This document shows, one piece after another, positions 45,415-52,748 of a stretch of 64,000 bases of DNA. Numbering within the stretch: position 1 is the stretch's first letter; each line of letters starts with the position of its first letter. A program made the position numbers and the translations under genes. Source of the DNA: Flavobacteriaceae bacterium (GTDB taxonomy: Bacteria; Bacteroidota; Bacteroidia; Flavobacteriales; Flavobacteriaceae); contig JANSXF010000014.1 in the NCBI GenBank assembly GCA_024743095.1, positions 1 through 64,000 of the forward strand, given 5' to 3'. The notes beneath the pieces were generated by a model that ran no database searches, was not told where the DNA came from, and saw only the letters and a program-made list of their open reading frames with translations.

Positions 45415-46494
45415 ATGTTTTTAAGACATTTATCTTTAGTCAATTACAAAAACTTTGATTCCAAGACTTTGGAATTCGACCCTGTCATCAACTGTTTGGT
45501 GGGTGATAACGGGGTGGGAAAGACCAATGTTTTGGACTCCATTTACCACTTGTGCTTTGGCAAAAGCTACTTTAACCCCGTGTCCACACAAAATATAAAA
45601 CATGGCACCGATTTTTTTGTCGTTGAAGGGGAGTTTGAGAAAAACGAAAGAACCGAAAAAATACTCTGCTCTTTTAAAAAAGGCACTAAAAAGGTGATAA
45701 AGCGCAACGGAAAGCCCTATGAAAAGTTTTCCGAACACATAGGTTTTTTACCCTTAGTGATTATTTCCCCATCTGACCGGGATTTGATTTTGGAAGGCAG
45801 CGAAACCCGTAGAAAGTTTATGGACGGGGTAATTTCGCAATCGGATAAGGCATATCTTCAAAACCTCATCAAATACAATAAGGTGGTGACACAGCGCAAT
45901 TCGTTGCTCAAGTATTTTGCCGCGAACCGTACCTTCGACAACGACACCTTGAGCATTTACAACGAACAGATGAACACCTTGGGCACTGCGATTCATCAAA
46001 AAAGAGTAGGGTTCATTGATTCTTTTCTCCCTATTTTCAAGGAACAGTATCACAATATCTCCGAAAAAGATGAGCAAATCGACCTCGCTTACGAAAGTCA
46101 GTTGAGCGATGCAAGTCTCTTAGAACTTTTAAAACAAAGCATTGATAAGGACCGGGCCCTGCAATATACCTCGGTAGGCACACACAAGGACGACCTTAGC
46201 TTTACGATTGCAGGCCACCCCATTAAAAAATTCGGGAGCCAAGGCCAACAAAAATCTTTTTTGATCGCCTTGAAGCTGGCACAGTTTCATTTCATTAAAC
46301 AACTGGCGGATACTACACCTATTTTATTATTGGATGATATTTTTGACAAGTTGGACGAGAACAGGGTGTCACATATTGTTGGACTGGTGAAGGATGACAA
46401 TTTTGGTCAGATATTTATTAGTGACACACACGCCGACCGTACCGAAAATGTGGTCAAGAACATTCATCAGAGTTATAAAATATTTACCTTGTAG
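45415..46494 (+). CDS. recF: DNA replication and repair protein RecF
   Basis: This 359-residue SMC-like ATPase binds gapped DNA and helps RecOR load RecA. The Walker A motif [18 protein letters not shown] is near residue 30, the signature motif [18 protein letters not shown] near 265, and the Walker B motif [12 protein letters not shown] near 303. It is followed by a small lipoprotein gene 4 nt later and the DciA-like gene, forming a three-gene operon. Confidence 0.95.
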   Translation: MFLRHLSLVNYKNFDSKTLEFDPVINCLVGDNGVGKTNVLDSIYHLCFGKSYFNPVSTQNIKHGTDFFVVEGEFEKNERTEKILCSFKKGTKKVIKRNGKPYEKFSEHIGFLPLVIISPSDRDLILEGSETRRKFMDGVISQSDKAYLQNLIKYNKVVTQRNSLLKYFAANRTFDNDTLSIYNEQMNTLGTAIHQKRVGFIDSFLPIFKEQYHNISEKDEQIDLAYESQLSDASLLELLKQSIDKDRALQYTSVGTHKDDLSFTIAGHPIKKFGSQGQQKSFLIALKLAQFHFIKQLADTTPILLLDDIFDKLDENRVSHIVGLVKDDNFGQIFISDTHADRTENVVKNIHQSYKIFTL

Positions 46495-46498
46495 CATC

Positions 46499-46921
46499 AT
46501 GAAACGCATACTTCCCTTTTTAGTGATTTTACTATTGTGGAGCTGTGATGGGCCATCTGTAAACAAGGAGGACCTTCACCGTTTGAACGGTTATTGGGAA
46601 ATTTCAGAAGTGGAGTTTCCTGACGGCTCCATCAAGGAATATGGAATGAACACCAGCATTGACTTTATTCAACTGAAAGAAAATAAAGGCTATAGAAAAA
46701 AGATGAAACCCCAGTTTGATGGCACCTACGACACCTCTAAAGATGTGGAAAGTTTTGAAGTATCCAACATCAACGAAACATGTACCCTTCGCTATAAAAA
46801 TGAGTTCAGCGAATGGGAAGAAAAACTGGTGCAATTGGATTCGGTTTCATTTTCGGTAATCAACCAAGAGGGTGTTACCTACAAATACAAACGTTTTGAA
46901 CCCATCAAAATCCCACAATAA
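46499..46921 (+). CDS. Small lipocalin-like lipoprotein
   Basis: This 140-residue protein starts with a lipoprotein signal (ILPFLVILLLWSC) and follows with LNGYWEISEVEFPDG and a beta-rich body, the pattern of short lipocalin-like lipoproteins in Flavobacteriia. I chose 46499 because an upstream in-frame ATG at 46394 falls inside recF and breaks the signal peptide. The stop overlaps the next start in TAATG. Function is unknown; the position inside a DNA-metabolism operon is shared by related genomes and may be only historical. Confidence 0.8.
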   Translation: MKRILPFLVILLLWSCDGPSVNKEDLHRLNGYWEISEVEFPDGSIKEYGMNTSIDFIQLKENKGYRKKMKPQFDGTYDTSKDVESFEVSNINETCTLRYKNEFSEWEEKLVQLDSVSFSVINQEGVTYKYKRFEPIKIPQ

Positions 46922-47217
46922 TGGCCAAACGACACAGTTCCCATATTCCATTGAGCGAAGCCCTTAGTGAGTTCATCCAAGAAAACAAGCTCCAAAAGGG
47001 CATGGACAAAGTAGACGCAAGAGAGGCTTGGGCCAAATTGATGGGCAATGGGGTAAACAACTACACATCGGCCGTTGAACTCAAAAACGAGACACTCCAC
47101 GTATCACTCTCCTCTTCCGTATTGCGGGAGGAGTTAAGTTTAGGCAAGACCAAGATCATTAAAATGATCAATGAGGAATTGGGCAAGGAATTGGTAAAAA
47201 AATTGGTGTTGCGATAA
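46921..47217 (+). CDS. DUF721 (DciA-like) helicase-loader protein
   Basis: This 98-residue protein has the DUF721 layout: PLSEALSEFIQENKLQKGMD at the start, VDAREAWAKLMG, then a small beta region VELKNETLHVSLSSSVLREEL. DciA proteins load the replicative helicase DnaB in bacteria that lack DnaC. The neighbour recF supports a DNA role. This short form lacks any extended C-terminal region. Confidence 0.85.
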   Translation: MAKRHSSHIPLSEALSEFIQENKLQKGMDKVDAREAWAKLMGNGVNNYTSAVELKNETLHVSLSSSVLREELSLGKTKIIKMINEELGKELVKKLVLR

Positions 47218-47230
47218 CCCAAAAGACATA

Positions 47231-47256
47231 AAAAAGCCACCCGAAAAGGTGGCTTT
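47231..47256 (-). terminator. Intrinsic terminator after ndk
   Basis: AAAGCCACC (47233-47241) and GGTGGCTTT (47248-47256) form a 9-bp stem with a 6-nt loop. On the minus strand a run of Ts follows, so it ends ndk; on the plus strand it may also stop the recF operon. Confidence 0.8.
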
Positions 47257-47277
47257 ACTAAAATTATTGTAAATCGA

Positions 47278-47697
47278 TTAGTAGATTTCCCTTCCTGAAA
47301 AGTGGAAAGCACCTTCGATAGCAGCATTTTCATCACTATCGGAACCGTGAACCGCATTCTCCCCAATACTGGCAGCATACAGTTTTCTAATGGTTCCTTC
47401 GGCTGCTTCTTCCGGGTTGGTAGCCCCGATCAAAGCACGGAAATCATCCACCGCATTGTCTTTTTCCAAAATGGCAACAACAATCGGCCCTCTTGTCATA
47501 AACTCCACCAATTCACCAAAAAACGGACGCTCTTTGTGGATGGCATAGAATATTTCGGCATCCCTAGTGCTCAATTGTGTGTACTTCATGGCCACAATCC
47601 TAAATCCAGCAGCCGTAATTTTATCCAAAATTGCCCCGATATACCCATTTTCAACGGCATCAGGCTTGATCATGGTAAACGTTCTATTTCCAGTCAT
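47278..47697 (-). CDS. ndk: Nucleoside diphosphate kinase
   Basis: Ndk balances nucleoside triphosphates by transferring phosphate through a histidine. The 139-residue protein shows [20 protein letters not shown] at the start, [17 protein letters not shown], and the active-site histidine in [12 protein letters not shown] near residue 118. A perfect TAAGTTTG box lies at 47713-47720 on the minus strand, 16 nt upstream. Confidence 0.96.
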   Translation of the reverse strand: MTGNRTFTMIKPDAVENGYIGAILDKITAAGFRIVAMKYTQLSTRDAEIFYAIHKERPFFGELVEFMTRGPIVVAILEKDNAVDDFRALIGATNPEEAAEGTIRKLYAASIGENAVHGSDSDENAAIEGAFHFSGREIY

Positions 47698-47712
47698 TTT
47701 TTAAATTTTGCG

Positions 47713-47720
47713 CAAACTTA
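47713..47720 (-). promoter_or_regulatory. Promoter -7 box for ndk
   Basis: The minus strand reads TAAGTTTG, matching TAnnTTTG, 16 nt before the start codon. A possible TTGG lies only 11 bp further up, so the -33 element is not clear. Confidence 0.4.
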
Positions 47721-47745
47721 AGCTTTTTCGACCAAGGCACAAGGC

Positions 47746-48780
47746 TCAATAGCTTTGTTTTAACTCTTGGAGAACAGTACCATTGTCCCCCATAATCTTA
47801 AATTCGGCGCTTTTCTCTTCAATGTTCAGGTTGATAATACCATAGCTTTTATCGGAAACCACCTCACCTATCCGGTACTGGTTGGGCTCTCCACTAAAAC
47901 TAGAGTAAGAATGGGTCAGCCCACTGCTGGTAAAGTCCACCAATGGATAGGACAGACCATCAACATCAGCTCTGGAAAACTCGGAAATATGACGGTCCCC
48001 CGATAAAATGATCACTCCCTTTGCTCCTGATTGCAGGATAATGTTTTCCAATTTCTCCACCTCCAATGGAAAATTGCCCCAGGTTTCAAAACCGTGTTCG
48101 CCCGACAGCACTTGAATGCTTGACATAATCAAATTGAAATCGGCATCCGATTCTTTAAGTTCTTTCGCCAACCATTGCCACTGAGCATTTCCAAGTATTG
48201 TGGCAGTGGAATCCATAGTTGGTTTGTATCTCCTATTTGAATCTTCATCCTTAATAAGCTCACTCCTAAAATAACGGGTATCCAGTACTATCACTTTTAC
48301 CTTGCCTTTAGGCACTTCATAATCATGGGAGGCATAGACGCCTTCTTGGGTTCTCCGTTCACTATCCTTTGGCACCCCCATAAAATCCAAAAACACCTGT
48401 TGGCTTTCTGCCTTAATGTCAAAATCCGCACCTCCGTCATTCACACCAAAATCGTGATCGTCCCAAGTACCGATAATAGGCACTTCGTTTCTCAACTTGG
48501 CATATTCCGCCACGGTATCCTGCATCGCATAAATAGAGCGTAATCGTTCCACATCGTCAGTGTCCGCGTAAACTATATCCCCTCCCCAAATCCAAACATC
48601 CGGGTCCTCCGCCAAAATATCGTCCCAAAATGGATTAGGTTCTTGCGACATATTGCAAGATCCGAACGCTACCACAAAATCAGGTGTTGTTTCTTCTTTG
48701 GTCCCAACTGTTTTTCCCGTTTTCTTTTTGCAGGCCGTAAACAAAACCAATGCCGCGAGAATTATGTAGAATTGCTTCAT
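47746..48780 (-). CDS. PhoD-like alkaline phosphatase family lipoprotein
   Basis: This 344-residue protein has a lipoprotein signal (LAALVLFTACKKK) and a metallophosphatase domain. Motifs are VAFGSCNMSQEPNPFWDDIL near residue 38, WIWGGDIVYADTDDVERL, IGTWDDHDFGVNDGG and VIILSGDRHISEF. The family hydrolyses phosphodiesters and monoesters outside the cytoplasm. Only one gene is present, with no nearby phosphate-regulated genes that would tell the substrate. Confidence 0.9.
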   Translation of the reverse strand: MKQFYIILAALVLFTACKKKTGKTVGTKEETTPDFVVAFGSCNMSQEPNPFWDDILAEDPDVWIWGGDIVYADTDDVERLRSIYAMQDTVAEYAKLRNEVPIIGTWDDHDFGVNDGGADFDIKAESQQVFLDFMGVPKDSERRTQEGVYASHDYEVPKGKVKVIVLDTRYFRSELIKDEDSNRRYKPTMDSTATILGNAQWQWLAKELKESDADFNLIMSSIQVLSGEHGFETWGNFPLEVEKLENIILQSGAKGVIILSGDRHISEFSRADVDGLSYPLVDFTSSGLTHSYSSFSGEPNQYRIGEVVSDKSYGIINLNIEEKSAEFKIMGDNGTVLQELKQSY

Positions 48781-48841
48781 AATATGATTTTACAGAACCA
48801 AAAATACGGATAAACCAAGTTACCTCTATATTATATTATTG

Positions 48842-48849
48842 TATATTTG
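48842..48849 (+). promoter_or_regulatory. Promoter -7 box very close to the nrnA start
   Basis: TATATTTG matches the TAnnTTTG consensus perfectly. It ends 5 nt before the nrnA ATG, so transcription from it would start at or next to the start codon. See the finding on leaderless transcription. Confidence 0.45.
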
Positions 48850-48854
48850 GCCGC

Positions 48855-49871
48855 ATGAATTCAGCGGATATCACGACGGTAAAGTCGATTCTTTCCCAAC
48901 CTCAAAAGATAGCGATCATACCCCACAGAAACCCTGATGGGGATGCCATGGGGTCCTGCTTGGCACTATATGGATTTTTAAAGAAAAGAGGGCATGACGT
49001 ACATGTGGTTGCGCCCAACGACTATCCAAAGTTCCTTAAATGGATGCCAGGGAACGATACCGTTATCAATTTTGAAAGGGAAAACACAAAGGCAAAAGAA
49101 GTAATCAATGAAGCTTCGGTCATTTTTACCTTGGATTTTAACGACCTCTCCCGTGTTGGGCAAATGGAATCAGTTTTGCATGGGGCCCGGGCAGATTTTA
49201 TAATGATAGACCACCATCAACAACCAAGCGATTATGCGATGGTGACCTATTCCGATGTGACCATGAGTTCCACCTGCGAGATGGTGTACAACTTTATCGA
49301 TTTTTTAGGGGAAACTGACCGGATCGATGCCGATATGGCCACAAATCTCTACACGGGCATTATGACCGATACAGGCTCTTTTAAATACCGTTCCACCTCG
49401 AGCAAGACCCACCGCGTTGTTGCTGAACTCATAGATAAAGGTGCTGACAACATGGCCATTCACCAAGAGGTTTTTGACACGAACTCTCCCTCTCGCCTTC
49501 ATTTGCTGGGCGTTGCACTAAGTAATATGGTGATTCTGCCCGAATACAGAACCGCCTATATTACCCTGACCCAAGATGAGCTGGACCGGTACGACTTTAA
49601 GAAAGGGGACACTGAGGGGTTTGTAAATTACGGCCTAACTTTGGAAGGGGTTATTTTCGCCCTTATTTTTATCGAGAACCGGGAAGAAGGCATTATTAAA
49701 ATTTCCTTGCGTTCCATAGGTGATTTTTCCGTGAACGAATTTGCACGGGCTCATTTTAATGGTGGTGGACACACCAATGCGGCCGGGGGAAGAAGCGAAA
49801 CCAGTATGGAGGAGACCATTTCCAGATTCAACGATATTTTAAAAACCTATAAAGACAAGTTGAACCCATGA
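48855..49871 (+). CDS. nrnA: DHH-family oligoribonuclease / pAp phosphatase NrnA
   Basis: NrnA degrades short RNA oligomers and often pAp. This 338-residue protein contains IIPHRNPDGDAMGSCLALYG near residue 25, FTLDFNDLSRVG, IMIDHHQQPSDYAM with the DHH motif, and the C-terminal DHHA1 segment FNGGGHTNAAGGRS. The conserved NPDGD motif begins as in the family, so the ATG at 48855 is right. It overlaps gldI by 4 nt. Confidence 0.93.
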   Translation: MNSADITTVKSILSQPQKIAIIPHRNPDGDAMGSCLALYGFLKKRGHDVHVVAPNDYPKFLKWMPGNDTVINFERENTKAKEVINEASVIFTLDFNDLSRVGQMESVLHGARADFIMIDHHQQPSDYAMVTYSDVTMSSTCEMVYNFIDFLGETDRIDADMATNLYTGIMTDTGSFKYRSTSSKTHRVVAELIDKGADNMAIHQEVFDTNSPSRLHLLGVALSNMVILPEYRTAYITLTQDELDRYDFKKGDTEGFVNYGLTLEGVIFALIFIENREEGIIKISLRSIGDFSVNEFARAHFNGGGHTNAAGGRSETSMEETISRFNDILKTYKDKLNP

Positions 49872-50416
49872 GATTTTTTCTAGCTGTTCTGTTTATTGTG
49901 TCTGTTGTAAGTTGCGGAGGACCGGAACCCAGAAGACCTGTAGAGGTCAAATCCGGTAGTTTCTTCAAGGAATCCATTGAACGTACCAAAAAGTTGCTGG
50001 CAGAGCAGGAAAAGGCCATCCAAGAAATCATTTCCAAAGATACAGCCCACAAGTATCTCTCGAACCCAAACGGGTTTTGGTATTATTACCAGACCAAGAA
50101 CGATACTGCCACCTATCAATTAAAGTCGGGTGACCAGATCTTGTTTTCCTATAATTTGATGGGATTGGAAGGTGACACCATTTATACCGCAGAGGAAATT
50201 GGGCCACAATCGCATGTCATTGACAAGCAACAATTGTTTCCCGGGCTTCAAAATGCCGTGAAGCTGTTAAAAATAAACGAAAAGGCTACATTTTTGTTCC
50301 CTTCCCCCCTGGCTTTTGGCTATCAAGGCGACAATAAATCCATTGGACCAAAGGTGCCTCTTAAATCATCAGTTGAATTACATACAATCATTATAGACAA
50401 CGACAGTTTAAATTAA
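49868..50416 (+). CDS. gldI: Gliding-motility peptidyl-prolyl isomerase GldI
   Basis: This 182-residue lipoprotein (lipobox VVSCGG near residue 17) has a charged, helical stretch and then an FKBP-type domain (about 75-182) with YKSGDQ-like LKSGDQILFSYNLMG, LFPGLQNAVKLLKI and SPLAFGYQGDN. In Flavobacterium johnsoniae GldI is one of the proteins needed for gliding, probably folding envelope proteins. It overlaps nrnA by 4 nt and is 12 nt upstream of a second isomerase. Confidence 0.9.
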   Translation: MRFFLAVLFIVSVVSCGGPEPRRPVEVKSGSFFKESIERTKKLLAEQEKAIQEIISKDTAHKYLSNPNGFWYYYQTKNDTATYQLKSGDQILFSYNLMGLEGDTIYTAEEIGPQSHVIDKQQLFPGLQNAVKLLKINEKATFLFPSPLAFGYQGDNKSIGPKVPLKSSVELHTIIIDNDSLN

Positions 50417-50428
50417 ATTTATAAACAA

Positions 50429-51532
50429 ATGAAGAAATTATTTTACATCATTCCTTTATTTCTCCTAGTGATCATGGGATGCAAATCGAGTAAATATGCC
50501 GATTTGGGCGATGGTATTTTTGCCGATATCCAAACCACCAAAGGTGATATCATCATTCAATTGGAATACCAAAAAACACCTGTTACCGTAGCCAATTTTG
50601 TTTCCTTGGCAGAGGGTAAAAACCCATTTGTAAATGATGAGTACAAGGATAAAAAGTTCTATGATGGCATTGTTTTTCACAGGGTCATTAAAGATTTCAT
50701 GATCCAGGGTGGGGACCCAACAGGTAGCGGAAGCGGAAATATCGGGTATACCTTCAAAGATGAATTCAACGATTCATTGCGACACTCAAAAAAAGGTATT
50801 CTTTCCATGGCCAACCGGGGGCCAAAAACCAATAGCAGTCAATTTTTTATCACCCACAAAGCCACTCCGTGGTTGGACGACAAGCACACCGTTTTTGGTG
50901 AAGTGGTTGCAGGAATGGACGTTGTGGACACCATTGCCAATGTAAAGACCGGTGCTGGTGACAGACCGGTCTCTGAGATTGCCATGGACCATGTAGAGAT
51001 TGTTAGAAATGGTAAGGAAGCCCGTCAATTCGATGCCGTTAAGATTATGAACGACTATTTCGAAGAGGCCAAAGAAGCTGAGGCCGCATTCAAAAAAATG
51101 AAGGAAGATCTTGCCGCCCAATTTGCGGAACAAATCGACCAAGCCGAAGAAACCGAAAGTGGATTGCGTATTTTAACCCTGGAGGAAGGTGAAGGCGAGC
51201 AGCCAAAAGTGGGTCAAAAAGTTTTGGTAAACTATGCAGGGTGGTTGTTCAACGCAGATTTGTTCGATAGTAACATACAAGAAATTGCCGAACAATTCAA
51301 CCAATTGAACCCAGGGAGAAGAGACCAGGGCGGGTACACTCCCTTTCCTATGGATTACAGTCCAGACGCACAATTGGCTGCTGGCTTCCGTGAAGGATTG
51401 TTGACCATGAAGGTCGGCGACAAAGTACGTTTGTTCATTCCCCCACATTTAGGGTATGGAGACAACGATTACGGTCCTATTCCTGGTGGTTCAACGTTGG
51501 TTTTTGACATTGAAATCATCGGAATCCAATAG
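50429..51532 (+). CDS. Two-domain peptidyl-prolyl isomerase: cyclophilin plus FKBP, lipoprotein
   Basis: This 367-residue protein has a lipoprotein signal (LFLLVIMGCKSSK). Residues about 30-195 form a cyclophilin with GDIIIQLEYQKTPVTVANFV, FHRVIKDFMIQGGDPTGSG and KTNSSQFFITHKATPWLDDK. A charged helical linker (about 205-245) leads to an FKBP domain (about 255-367) with GEQPKVGQKVLVNYAGWL and FIPPHLGYGDNDYGPIPGGS. Two unrelated isomerases in one chain would assist folding in the envelope. It is coexpressed with gldI. Confidence 0.92.
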   Translation: MKKLFYIIPLFLLVIMGCKSSKYADLGDGIFADIQTTKGDIIIQLEYQKTPVTVANFVSLAEGKNPFVNDEYKDKKFYDGIVFHRVIKDFMIQGGDPTGSGSGNIGYTFKDEFNDSLRHSKKGILSMANRGPKTNSSQFFITHKATPWLDDKHTVFGEVVAGMDVVDTIANVKTGAGDRPVSEIAMDHVEIVRNGKEARQFDAVKIMNDYFEEAKEAEAAFKKMKEDLAAQFAEQIDQAEETESGLRILTLEEGEGEQPKVGQKVLVNYAGWLFNADLFDSNIQEIAEQFNQLNPGRRDQGGYTPFPMDYSPDAQLAAGFREGLLTMKVGDKVRLFIPPHLGYGDNDYGPIPGGSTLVFDIEIIGIQ

Positions 51533-51553
51533 CAACAACTTTATAAAAAATCC

Positions 51554-51586
51554 AAAAAAGCCGTACTTTTCCGTGCGGCTTTTTTA
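51554..51586 (+). terminator. Intrinsic terminator after the nrnA-gldI-isomerase operon
   Basis: AAAAAAGCCGTAC and GTGCGGCTTTTTT (51554-51566 and 51573-51585) form a stem with one G-T pair and a 6-nt loop, followed by Ts. Confidence 0.8.
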
Positions 51587-51615
51587 TTGCCATAACATTT
51601 TCCTTTATCGTTTTA

Positions 51616-52689
51616 ATGGGACAAAAAACAAAGACAATTATTGCCATAGCCCTTCCGATTCAAATACTATTGGTAAAATGGATCGGAAGCTACCCCAATC
51701 TTGTCGAAGAATATTACAGTAATGGCATATACCCTTACATCTCAAGTTTTCTAAGAATACTGTTTGGTTGGATTCCTTTTTCGTTCGGGGATATCCTCTA
51801 CACCCTGATTGTACTGATGGCCATCCGGCATATCTATAAAAACTGGAGAAGCATCAGGCAAAGACCTCTTTTTCTCCTAAAGGATATTGTCGTTTCACTT
51901 TCCGTAGCATTCTTTCTTTTCCATGTGCTTTGGGGCATGAACTACCACCGGCAACCCATCACTTGGAAGCTCGACATTGAACATGAATATACCGTCGACG
52001 AACTGGTTGAACTGACACAGTTCATGGTAAAAAAAACAAATCAATATCAGTTGGAACTCACAGGAGATACTGTAAGCCCAGTGCACATCCCCTACTCCAA
52101 AAAAGAAATCTTTGCCAAGACCAAGGATGCCTATGACAATTTTGCAAGGGAATATCCTGATTTTGGTTACGGATACCGCAGCCTAAAATCGTCCATATAC
52201 AGCGTTCCGTTGACCTTTATGGGGTATGGCGGTTACCTTAACCCTTTTACCAATGAAGCACAGGTCAACGGTGTCACTCCAAAATTCAGGTTGCCCACGG
52301 TGAGCTGCCACGAAGTGGGCCACCAATTGGGATACTCGGCCGAAGGTGCCACCAATTTTATTGGCTATTTGGTCACATCGCAAAGCGATGATACTTATTA
52401 TAAATATTCCGCCTATAACCATGCATTGGGATACTGCCTTACCGACCTTTTCCATAGAGATGAGGAAAAATACAATGAGATTGTGGGCACCATAAATATG
52501 GGCGTGAAAGAAAATTTTAATGAATTGCGCGATTTTTGGGAAAAATATGAGAATCCCATGGAGCCCATCTTTAAGTCCGTATTCAACACTTTTTTAAAGG
52601 TGAACAACCAAAAAGAAGGCATCAAAAGTTACAATGCCGTTGTAGGTCTCATTATCAACTACAGAAAACAGCAAATGACTGTCCAATAA
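51616..52689 (+). CDS. DUF3810 membrane metalloprotease-like protein
   Basis: This 357-residue protein has about three N-terminal membrane segments (IIAIALPIQILLVKW; YISSFLRILFGWIPFSFGDIL; LSVAFFLFHVLWGM) and then a soluble domain with the zinc-protease motif VSCHEVGHQLGYSAEGATNF near residues 233-252. Upstream TFMGYGGYLNPFTNEAQVN also looks conserved. The family is DUF3810, with no known substrate; HEVGH and a nearby downstream Glu are consistent with a gluzincin. Confidence 0.85.
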   Translation: MGQKTKTIIAIALPIQILLVKWIGSYPNLVEEYYSNGIYPYISSFLRILFGWIPFSFGDILYTLIVLMAIRHIYKNWRSIRQRPLFLLKDIVVSLSVAFFLFHVLWGMNYHRQPITWKLDIEHEYTVDELVELTQFMVKKTNQYQLELTGDTVSPVHIPYSKKEIFAKTKDAYDNFAREYPDFGYGYRSLKSSIYSVPLTFMGYGGYLNPFTNEAQVNGVTPKFRLPTVSCHEVGHQLGYSAEGATNFIGYLVTSQSDDTYYKYSAYNHALGYCLTDLFHRDEEKYNEIVGTINMGVKENFNELRDFWEKYENPMEPIFKSVFNTFLKVNNQKEGIKSYNAVVGLIINYRKQQMTVQ

Positions 52690-52748
52690 GACTTGTGGAG
52701 TCTTTAGAGTTGAGTTATATTTAAACAAACTAATTCAATTCAAACCTT

